Shown piece by piece: positions 1 through 6,014 of a DNA stretch of 56,933 nt. Both the position numbers and the translations under genes were made by a program. The notes beneath the pieces were generated by a model. That model saw nothing but the letters and a program-made list of their open reading frames with translations, searched no databases and was not told where the DNA came from. This DNA is from JALOAD01 sp023228995 [NCBI: Candidatus Muiribacterium halophilum] (GTDB lineage Bacteria > Muiribacteriota > Muiribacteriia > Muiribacteriales), in contig JALOAD010000021.1 of the NCBI GenBank assembly GCA_023228995.1, positions 1 through 56,933 of the forward strand, in the 5' to 3' direction. Positions within the stretch are counted from its first letter, which is position 1. The number at the start of each line of letters is the position of its first letter.

Positions 1-360
1 AACAAGTTTTTCATATAAATAAATGCTGTAATTATAATTTGTTAATCTATAAAAAATTGAAATGAATTCTATAGCAAACAATTTTAATTTTTCATCTTTA
101 GATGTTGTTAAATAAATTTTATCATATAACAAATCTAAATCATTAAGTTTTTCCATATAAACATCCTCTTTAAATTTAAATTTGTTTTGTACATACAAAT
201 CAAATTCTAAACTTTTTCTGCCTAAAACAGTTAAATCAATGGCTAATATTTTTAAACTTGGTTGATTTATACCAGAGTATATCTGATTTAAATCCATGTG
301 TTCAGAAAAAGAATTAAAGTAAAATAAAACAATAATTAGAAACCCCGAAATTTTCTTCAT
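1..360 (-). CDS. Partial exported protein of unknown function
   Basis: This is the first 120 codons of a gene that runs off the left edge of the window. Translation starts at an ATG whose complement ends at 360, nine bases after a GGAGG ribosome binding site. Residues 1-19 form a signal peptide (KK, then a hydrophobic run ending in SFSE). The rest is charged and mostly helical, with no motif I recognise. It is driven by the same promoter type as the genes starting at 4321 and 5691, with a spacer of six TAC triplets, so it probably belongs to the same accessory set. The product is unknown because the C-terminus is missing. Confidence 0.7.
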   Translation of the reverse strand, partial: MKKISGFLIIVLFYFNSFSEHMDLNQIYSGINQPSLKILAIDLTVLGRKSLEFDLYVQNKFKFKEDVYMEKLNDLDLLYDKIYLTTSKDEKLKLFAIEFISIFYRLTNYNYSIYLYEKLV

Positions 361-392
361 AAAAATTTCCTCCATATTTTAAATATGGTTTT

Positions 393-424
393 ATTATAGT
401 AGTAGTAGTAGTAGTATAAGTCAA
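393..424 (-). promoter_or_regulatory. Sigma-70-type promoter with TAC-triplet spacer (20 bp)
   Basis: Read on the minus strand, TTGACT (419-424) is followed by a 20-bp spacer and then TATAAT (393-398). The spacer is TA plus six TAC units. An A-rich tract upstream of the -35 is conserved in two other promoters in this window. The optimal spacer is 17 bp, so loss of one triplet would restore it. It drives the partial exported-protein gene. Confidence 0.75.
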
Positions 425-497
425 GGTTATTTTTATTTTAATTTTATAAGCTCCTATTTCGGAAATCTTCTCTGCAAGAGTCCTCTTTTGGTCTTTT

Positions 498-667
498 GGG
501 GGTCAGGTCGTAAATTGTGCATTATCAAGATTTTTAGCTTGAAAACAAAATGATTTTATTATAATTTTTTATAATATTTTTTTGTGATTTAAGAAAAAGA
601 CTGCTTAAAACATATAATTTTGAAAAACTTCTATATTTAAAAGTGCACATTTTACGACCTGACCCCC
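498..667. mobile_element. MITE/REP-like element with 25-bp terminal inverted repeats
   Basis: The left end (498-522) and right end (643-667) are near-perfect inverted copies of a 25-bp sequence beginning GGGGGTCAGGTCGTAAA, differing at about two positions. The ~120-bp interior is AT-rich and non-coding. A related start, GGGGTCAGGA, occurs at 5944-5953. Such GGGGTCAGG ends are reminiscent of elements mobilised by REP-associated (Y1-type) transposases, but no transposase is present. Target duplication is not evident. Confidence 0.5.
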
Positions 668-752
668 GAATAAAGACTCAACTTGTTATTTTGTATTTTT
701 AATTATACTGATGTATTCTTTATATATATTAATTGTTTCGGGAGATTTATAA

Positions 753-1220
753 TTGTTTTTAATTTATAAAAATACATATATTCAAAAGAAAATATTGAGT
801 CTTAAAATTGAATGTGATTACAATAAATGTAAGGGTGCTTGTTGTAAGGGTGAGGGTCTTGGTACTCCTTTAAATCTTAAAGATATTGAGAGAATTTCTG
901 AAGCTACTTCTAAGGATTCTTTTTATCATTATTTTAGAGGTCCAAGACTTGTATGTGAAAAAAACGGTGATTGTTCTTTTCTTAATGGTGATCTTTGCTC
1001 TATTAATGATATTAAACCTGATTTTTGTATTTTATTTCCTCTTCAGATTGAAAGAAAAAATGGTTTAGAGTATATTTTATTTAATCCTTATGAGAAATGT
1101 AAATTTAAAGATTCTGATAAATTTCTTATTGAACATGTTTCAAAAGCATTGAATCGTTTATATGGTAATGACTTTGTTCCTGGCTTAATTAAACTTGCAG
1201 GGAGTTTGGAAAATGTTTAA
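753..1220 (+). CDS. DUF3109/YkgJ-like cysteine-cluster protein
   Basis: This 155-residue protein carries the family hallmark near its N-terminus: C21, C26, C30 and C31 in a CxxxxCKGACC arrangement. It is followed by a second group of cysteines (VCEKNGDCSF, DLCS, DFCILFP). Members of the DUF3109/YkgJ (UPF0153) group are thought to bind iron or zinc; no reaction is established. The start is TTG, supported by GGGAG at 740-744 with 8-nt spacing. Its 3' end overlaps radA by 8 bp, so the two are translationally coupled. Confidence 0.75.
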   Translation: MFLIYKNTYIQKKILSLKIECDYNKCKGACCKGEGLGTPLNLKDIERISEATSKDSFYHYFRGPRLVCEKNGDCSFLNGDLCSINDIKPDFCILFPLQIERKNGLEYILFNPYEKCKFKDSDKFLIEHVSKALNRLYGNDFVPGLIKLAGSLENV

Positions 1221-2547
1221 ATGCACTGAATGTGATTTTCAATCAAGACAATGGTTTGGCAAATGTCCTTCATGTTCTGAATGGAATACTTTTGTTGAAT
1301 TAAAAGAAGAAGTTAAATCTGATAATAAAGGAAAGTCTTCTAAAAAATTTACTAATAGAACTCCTAAGAAAATTAATGAAATATCTCCTCAGGATGAGTC
1401 TAGATTTATTACAGGTGTTTCAGAATTTGATTCTGTTCTTGGTGGTGGTATTGTCAAAGGCTCGGTTACTCTTGTTGGTGGTCAGCCTGGTATTGGTAAA
1501 TCTACTCTTCTTATGCAGGTTGCGGGGAAAGTTGCTGAGAAAAGAAAAGTTTTATATATTACTGCTGAGGAAAGTGAGAGTCAGGTTAAAATGAGGGCTG
1601 AAAGACTTGGTATTGATAATAAAAATCTGTTTGTTCTAGCAGATTATTCTCTTGCAAATATTCTTGAACAATGTGGTGAATTAAAACCTGGTCTTGTTAT
1701 AATTGATTCAATTCAAACTTTAAAGTCTGAGAATGTCGGAACTATTCCGGGAACAATTGGTCAGGTTAGAGAATGTGCTGGTTCTCTTACTGAATATGCT
1801 AAAACTACTGATATTCCAGTTATTCTTGTTGCTCAAATTAATAAAGAAGGTAATATTGCTGGTCCTAAGCATCTTGAACATGTTGTTGATACTGTTTTAT
1901 ATTTTGATGAAAGTAAAGATTTTCTCTATAGAGTTATTCGTTCTATTAAAAATCGATTTGGTCCTGCTAATGAAGTTGGTATATTTGAAATGACTTCTGC
2001 CGGACTTATTAATATTTCAAAACATGTATTAATTCAAAGTACAAGAAATATTCCGGGTCTTCAATTAGTTGTATCCATGGAAGGTGTTAGACCTCTTGTT
2101 ACGGAAGTTCAAGCTCTTGTTACAGAAACTGGTTTTGCTATGCCTCAGAGAATGAGTGAAGGTTTTGACAGAAATAGACTTATGTTCCTTCTTGCTGTCC
2201 TTGAAAAAAAATGTGGATTGTTTTTCAGGACTCAGGACGTATTTATTAATATCCCGGGAGCAATAAGACTTTCAGATCCTGGTGTTGAACTTGGTGTCTG
2301 TATGTCTATTCTTTCAAGTTTTTATAATCAGCCTGTAGATTCAAAAGAGTTTGGTTTTATTGGAGAGGTTGGATTAACTGGAGAAGTCAGACCTGTACCT
2401 TACTTTGATAAAAGGATCAATGAACTTGAAAGACTTGGTGTTAAGCAGATAATTACTGGAAAGCTTCAAAAGGTTCCTCAAAAATTCAAAGATAAAATCA
2501 GACCTGTTCAAAGTGTTTCTGAACTTGCAAGAGGCTGGTTTAGATAA
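1213..2547 (+). CDS. radA: DNA repair protein RadA
   Basis: RadA is a RecA-like ATPase that helps branch migration during recombinational repair. The 444-residue product has the N-terminal zinc finger (C4, C7, C18, C21), Walker A at about 89-98 (GGQPGIGKST), Walker B near 161-166, the RadA-specific KNRFG motif at 246-250 and a Lon-like C-terminal domain. I chose the ATG at 1213 because AGGGAG lies 8 nt upstream and the protein then begins MFKCTEC, as in the family. A TTG at 1195 is in frame but less likely. The gene lies downstream of the Cys-cluster gene. Confidence 0.95.
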   Translation: MFKCTECDFQSRQWFGKCPSCSEWNTFVELKEEVKSDNKGKSSKKFTNRTPKKINEISPQDESRFITGVSEFDSVLGGGIVKGSVTLVGGQPGIGKSTLLMQVAGKVAEKRKVLYITAEESESQVKMRAERLGIDNKNLFVLADYSLANILEQCGELKPGLVIIDSIQTLKSENVGTIPGTIGQVRECAGSLTEYAKTTDIPVILVAQINKEGNIAGPKHLEHVVDTVLYFDESKDFLYRVIRSIKNRFGPANEVGIFEMTSAGLINISKHVLIQSTRNIPGLQLVVSMEGVRPLVTEVQALVTETGFAMPQRMSEGFDRNRLMFLLAVLEKKCGLFFRTQDVFINIPGAIRLSDPGVELGVCMSILSSFYNQPVDSKEFGFIGEVGLTGEVRPVPYFDKRINELERLGVKQIITGKLQKVPQKFKDKIRPVQSVSELARGWFR

Positions 2548-2567
2548 CAATTTTATAAAATTGTTAA
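2548..2567. terminator. AT-rich palindrome after radA
   Basis: A 20-bp palindrome (AACAATTTTATAAAATTGTT) directly follows the radA stop codon. It could form a weak transcription terminator for radA, although it lacks a GC stem and a long T run. Confidence 0.3.
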
Positions 2568-2850
2568 CATTTCCTCCAGCTCCTCCTGTAGTATTACCAT
2601 AAAGCACAATTCTTCCATTCCAACTATTATTTTTTATCAATGCAGGAAACATATCTCCTGTGCTATAACAACTTTCATCAATTAATACTAAAATTGGTTT
2701 TGTAAAATTCACTTCATTATCTTGCTCAACTATTAAACCAAATATTGTTCCCAAAGGTATATCTGAAGAGTATTTCTTGCCTTCTTTATATTCTTCAAGC
2801 AATTTATTAAATATATTTTCAGCTTTTTTTCTTGACATGAGGTCATCCAT
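2548..2850 (-). pseudogene. Remnant of an S41 (C-terminal-processing) peptidase
   Basis: The open stretch encodes a segment resembling the catalytic part of S41 peptidases: a hydrophobic strand, then IDESCYSTGDMFPALIKN, where the usual motif is D-x-x-(S/T)-x-S-(A/G)-G-E, then GNTTGGAGG. The expected PDZ and N-terminal regions are absent, and the C-terminus runs into the antisense of radA. Both ends are therefore missing. An in-frame stop lies about 20 nt upstream of the first ATG. It looks like a decayed gene at the downstream end of the CPBP/exported-peptide cassette. The assignment rests on one motif region only. Confidence 0.5.
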
Positions 2851-2877
2851 ATCATAGGACTCAATTATTTAGAAGGT

Positions 2878-3606
2878 TTAATTAGATATTAAAAATCCAG
2901 CTATAATAAACCAGAAATTCCAGCAGATATGGAAAAAAATTGTAAAATCAGTACTTTTATATTTCTGAAAAATCACATTAAGTATCATTGAAAATATAAG
3001 ATACATGGGACCCCTATAAAAAATATTCGTACCATTTTGATAAACAATATTATTATAATGCACCAACAAAAAAATAATACTGTTAATTATAAACAATCTT
3101 TGCATTATTGGTAATTTATTCTTTTTTAATGCAAAATTAAATAAGATGAATCCGGAAAAAATCAAAAGTGAAATCAAGATATGATAATTTGAATTTATTC
3201 CTTTTAAAATATCTAATCCATAAAAAAATATTATCATGTACATTAAAAAAATCTTAATAAAAACAAGTATACGAGAATTTAATATATTTTCCAGATCGTA
3301 AAAAACATTATAAAACATAAATCTGTATATAAATTCTTCCATAACCGGTATCAATATTGAATATAATAAAATTATTTTATAGTTTTCAGTAAAAACCTTT
3401 TTTAACATTGTCAAATCAATCATTAGTATATTAACATTTTCAACAAAACGAAAATAAACAAAACAAAATAAAAAGGTAATAAAAATAGTCTCTAATACGA
3501 ATTTTATATTTAATTTCTTTTTTTCATTCTTAAATAAATTTTTATCTTTATAAAATTTATAATAAAAATATAGAATCAGAATAAAATAAAAAAGTTTATA
3601 ATTCAT
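2878..3606 (-). CDS. CPBP family intramembrane metalloprotease (copy 1)
   Basis: This 242-residue protein is nearly all transmembrane. It shows the three CPBP/Abi signatures: EExxxR (E90, E91, R95), a hydrophobic helix ending in a histidine (FLLVH, H183) and HxxxN (H226, N230). The family includes eukaryotic CAAX prenyl protease 2 and bacterial proteins found beside bacteriocin genes, where they act in processing or self-immunity. It follows the Gly-rich gene by 28 nt. A perfect hairpin (3612-3633) sits between that gene's GGAG-containing end and this ATG. A role in maturing or resisting the neighbouring peptide is inference. Confidence 0.85.
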   Translation of the reverse strand: MNYKLFYFILILYFYYKFYKDKNLFKNEKKKLNIKFVLETIFITFLFCFVYFRFVENVNILMIDLTMLKKVFTENYKIILLYSILIPVMEEFIYRFMFYNVFYDLENILNSRILVFIKIFLMYMIIFFYGLDILKGINSNYHILISLLIFSGFILFNFALKKNKLPIMQRLFIINSIIFLLVHYNNIVYQNGTNIFYRGPMYLIFSMILNVIFQKYKSTDFTIFFHICWNFWFIIAGFLISN

Positions 3607-3611
3607 AATTA

Positions 3612-3633
3612 ATAAGCAATTATTCTAATAATT
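3612..3633 (-). other. Intergenic hairpin between Gly-rich gene and CPBP gene
   Basis: AGCAATTATT and AATAATTGCT form a perfect 10-bp stem with a 2-nt loop just after the stop of the upstream gene. A good AAAGGAG lies on the 5' side and the CPBP ATG on the 3' side. Folding would bring the ribosome binding site closer to the ATG. No T tract follows, so I do not call it a terminator. Confidence 0.4.
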
Positions 3634-3634
3634 G

Positions 3635-4321
3635 CTATAAATCTCCTTTTCTCTGTAGACCAGGATGCCCATGTGGAGCTTCTCCCTGATAATCAGAAGA
3701 TTCAATAGTACCAACAACCCATCCAGCTCCGGCAGAAATTCCACCAACCGCCGCTCCAGCTGCTCCACCAGTTGCTCCTCCAGCCTGTGCTCCTCCAGTT
3801 GCTGTCTGCTGTCCTAAAACAGGTCCGCCAACTATTGTACCACCTATTGCTCCAGCTGCTCCACCAATAAGAGCACCCCAAGCAGCTCCTTCTTTTGCAC
3901 CTTCAACAACACCCTCAGTCACAGCTTGCCAAAAACCTCTTCCTTCAAAAAGAATATCATTTAAAAAAATAGTTTTGATATCATTTATTTTCAAGCTATC
4001 TGTAAAAGAAACAAAAAATGCAGCTAATTCCTGATTATTTTCCAGTTCATCTGTTATTGATTCTTTTACGATATCTATATTGTTACTATATTTAATGAAT
4101 GTTTCATCAGTTACTAAATTTATTTTATTAGCATTTATAAAATAGCTAAGTGATATTCCCAAAATAATTTTTCTAGTTAAATTCCGGTATTTCATCGGTA
4201 TTTTATCGCTAAACTTTTTATCAAGTTTTACATTATTATTAAGACTATAATTCAACAACATATTTTCATACAGATTTTCGCAAATAATATTTCTAAGAAT
4301 AACAGGGTCATTTGTATTCAT
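3635..4321 (-). CDS. Glycine-zipper, bacteriocin-like protein of unknown function
   Basis: The 228-residue product has two parts. Residues 1-130 are charged and helical with no signal peptide. Residues 131-204 are a Gly/Ala-rich hydrophobic segment full of GxxxG spacing (GALIGGAAGAIGG, then GGAAGAAVGG), ending in a polar tail that includes HGHPG. Glycine-zipper segments of this kind occur in class II bacteriocins and membrane-inserting proteins. Immediate neighbours on both sides are CPBP proteases. Its promoter is the 17-bp-spacer member of the triplet-promoter family. The ATG is preceded by GGGAG. Calling it a bacteriocin is inference from composition and context; no double-glycine leader is obvious. 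Confidence 0.65.
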   Translation of the reverse strand: MNTNDPVILRNIICENLYENMLLNYSLNNNVKLDKKFSDKIPMKYRNLTRKIILGISLSYFINANKINLVTDETFIKYSNNIDIVKESITDELENNQELAAFFVSFTDSLKINDIKTIFLNDILFEGRGFWQAVTEGVVEGAKEGAAWGALIGGAAGAIGGTIVGGPVLGQQTATGGAQAGGATGGAAGAAVGGISAGAGWVVGTIESSDYQGEAPHGHPGLQRKGDL

Positions 4322-4363
4322 TTTATTTACTCCCTTTGCAAAAGTAAAAATTACTATAATTTT

Positions 4364-4392
4364 ATTATAGAAGCATCAATAGTATAAGTCAA
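4364..4392 (-). promoter_or_regulatory. Sigma-70-type promoter with 17-bp spacer
   Basis: On the minus strand, TTGACT (4387-4392) and TATAAT (4364-4369) are exactly 17 bp apart, the optimal distance. The upstream A-rich tract and the start of the spacer (TATAC) match the two triplet-containing promoters, but the triplets are replaced by non-repeated sequence. It drives the glycine-zipper gene. Confidence 0.8.
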
Positions 4393-4405
4393 AGTTATTT
4401 TTATT

Positions 4406-5074
4406 TTAAATAGATGTTAGTAAAAAAGTTAAATTTATTAAAGAATGAATTATAACATTGATAAGTAAATTTTTTTCTTTTTCGAATATATAACATAAAA
4501 AAATACTTGCCATAAAAACTAAAATAAGCTTATCAATATGAAAAACAGTAAAAATAATAGAGCTTATAATCATCGAGGTCACAAATTTAAAGTTTTTTCT
4601 CATAGACCAAAATATAAACCTTCTGAAAAAAACTTCTTCATATAAAGGAATTAATAATAATAAATTTAAAATTCTAATTCTGTGATATTTTAAATGTTCA
4701 AAAAAAGGTTTTGAATTACTATTAACTATTTCAGAATACATTTGATTAAAAAAATTATGGTCAAATAATTTTATTAAACTTAATATACAAAACACGCAGA
4801 TTGACAATAATAATATTATGCCTAAATATTGCATATAGTATTTTAATATAAGAGAAATTAATCGTTTAATACTTAATTTCTGTTCATTAAAAAAATAAAT
4901 AATCGAGATTTTTTTCTTATTTATATAAAAAAAAGTGAAAAGAATATAATATATTGAAACAATTACCATGATTATCTCAGTATTTTTTATATTAAAAAAA
5001 ACTGTTATTGCAAAAAGCACAATTAAACATAAAATCAAGGATAATATAATATTTTTAAAAGATATTCTTTCCAC
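4406..5074 (-). CDS. CPBP family intramembrane metalloprotease (copy 2)
   Basis: This is a 222-residue polytopic membrane protein with the CPBP triad: EEVFFR (E146, E147, R151), a second-helix histidine (FTVFH, H179) and HSLIN (H210, N214). It has about six membrane helices. Translation starts at GTG, and an AGGAG overlaps the stop of the upstream exported-protein gene, so the two are co-transcribed. It repeats the arrangement exported or Gly-rich protein followed by CPBP protease seen at 3606-4321. It is only distantly similar to copy 1 outside the motifs. The substrate is unknown. Confidence 0.85.
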   Translation of the reverse strand: MERISFKNIILSLILCLIVLFAITVFFNIKNTEIIMVIVSIYYILFTFFYINKKKISIIYFFNEQKLSIKRLISLILKYYMQYLGIILLLSICVFCILSLIKLFDHNFFNQMYSEIVNSNSKPFFEHLKYHRIRILNLLLLIPLYEEVFFRRFIFWSMRKNFKFVTSMIISSIIFTVFHIDKLILVFMASIFLCYIFEKEKNLLINVIIHSLINLTFLLTSI

Positions 5075-5091
5075 TTTATTTTTAAAAACTC

Positions 5092-5691
5092 CTAAATACT
5101 TTTAGGTCCACTTGGATACATATCAGCAGGACCAATATTAATTCCATTACCTGGATTATATTCATTACCACCTCCAAAACCTCCGCCTCCATGAGATGGA
5201 AAATCTGTTGGTGCTGGACCTGTTGGCTCACCCGAACCTTCCCAAACATATGTTATCACAGGTTTTATAACTTGTTCACAAACAATTCCTTCAGCTGTAA
5301 CTCTCCCAACCCACACTAAAATTTCTTTTATTAATATCCCCCAACCCCTAGTATTTTGAATTGATATTATTTCAAAAATACTATTATTTATATTATTTAA
5401 CAAATCCATATCATTCAATTCACAAATTACAGTATAATCGTTATCATATACTTCAACATAATTTTCTTTTAAAAGAAATCGATAGTTAACTATTTCACTA
5501 ATGTTTATTTCAGAAGGGGTTTTATTTATTAAATATTCTTTTATAAGATTATTTTTTTCTTGTTGTATCAATGTTGTTAAATGTTGATCATGAATTTCTA
5601 ATAAAAAACCCTGTTTGGAATAACTAATCAGCATAACCGTTAAAATTAAAAAGATTGAAAAAAGTTTTTTACTCGTAAATATTTCCTCCAT
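5092..5691 (-). CDS. Exported protein with Gly/Pro-rich tail; start codon possibly lost
   Basis: The reading frame has a hydrophobic N-terminal segment (residues 10-24, signal-like), a charged middle, a hydrophobic helix near 118-150 and a low-complexity Gly/Pro tail from about 151 containing GGGGFGGGNEY. The only ATG lies inside the GGAGG ribosome site. By comparison with the homologous leader of the gene starting at 360 (GGAGGAAATTTTT then ATG), the start should be at 5674-5676, which here reads ACG. It may be poorly translated, or silent. It is followed by CPBP copy 2. No family is recognised. Confidence 0.55.
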   Translation of the reverse strand: MEEIFTSKKLFSIFLILTVMLISYSKQGFLLEIHDQHLTTLIQQEKNNLIKEYLINKTPSEINISEIVNYRFLLKENYVEVYDNDYTVICELNDMDLLNNINNSIFEIISIQNTRGWGILIKEILVWVGRVTAEGIVCEQVIKPVITYVWEGSGEPTGPAPTDFPSHGGGGFGGGNEYNPGNGINIGPADMYPSGPKSI

Positions 5692-5708
5692 ATTTTAAAT
5701 ATGGTTTT

Positions 5709-5752
5709 ATTATAGTAGTAGTATTAGTAGTAGTAGTAGTACTATAAGTCAA
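5709..5752 (-). promoter_or_regulatory. Promoter with 32-bp TAC-triplet spacer, probably off
   Basis: On the minus strand, TTGACT (5747-5752) and TATAAT (5709-5714) are separated by 32 bp: TATAG, five TAC, one TAA, three TAC. That is five triplets more than 17 bp. The flanks match the promoters at 393-424 and 4364-4392, including the A-rich upstream tract. At this length normal sigma-70 recognition is not expected. It lies ahead of the exported-protein gene ending at 5092. Confidence 0.65.
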
Positions 5753-5869
5753 GGTTATTTTTATTTTATATAAATGTTAGTAAGAAAGTTATCAAAAGAT
5801 AAGAATTGAAATAAAAGACAGCATATAACAATCTCAAAATTACTAAAACTTAAATCAGATACCGGCTCA

Positions 5870-5904
5870 GAATCATACCGGTATGACAGAGTAAAAATAA
5901 AAAA
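5870..5904 (-). repeat. Dispersed palindromic repeat (TGTCAT-CCGG family)
   Basis: On the minus strand this reads ACTCTGTCATACCGGTATGA followed by TTCTGAGCCGGTATC. The same unit occurs three times near 56.4-56.9 kb and, degenerate, in the terminator after efp. CCGG arms pair to form a small stem. Confidence 0.6.
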
Positions 5905-5965
5905 GTCTGCACTAGTTTGATATGTCTGTTTTGGTCCGTTTTTGGGGTCAGGACCGATTCGGGAC

Positions 5966-6004
5966 TTCCAAAAGAGCGTATAATTTATATACGCTCTTTT
6001 GGAA
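5966..6004 (-). terminator. Perfect 17-bp hairpin after glgP
   Basis: TTCCAAAAGAGCGTATA (5966-5982) pairs perfectly with 5988-6004 around a 5-nt loop. It lies 11 bp beyond the glgP stop codon and probably ends that operon. No long T run follows; only the internal CTCTTTT supplies Ts. Confidence 0.6.
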
Positions 6005-6014
6005 TGCTATAATA

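Larger units (their letters stand above)
361..752. other. Intergenic region: promoter plus MITE-like inverted repeat
   Basis: This 392-bp gap separates divergent genes. It holds the triplet-spacer promoter at 393-424 and a 170-bp element bounded by inverted repeats (498-667). A TTG start with a GGGAG site at 740-744 follows at its right end. I see no gene in it. Confidence 0.6.
5692..6014. other. Intergenic region with promoter, REP-like palindrome and hairpin
   Basis: This 323-bp gap between the accessory cassette and glgP holds the 32-bp-spacer promoter (5709-5752), a palindromic copy of the dispersed CTCTGTCAT-CCGG repeat (5870-5904), a GGGGTCAGGA sequence like the ends of the element at 498-667, and a 17-bp perfect hairpin (5966-6004). 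No gene is seen. Confidence 0.55.

Noticed and set aside
2374-2547. Extension of the S41-like fragment into the radA region
   Set aside because: This part is only the antisense of the conserved RadA C-terminus.
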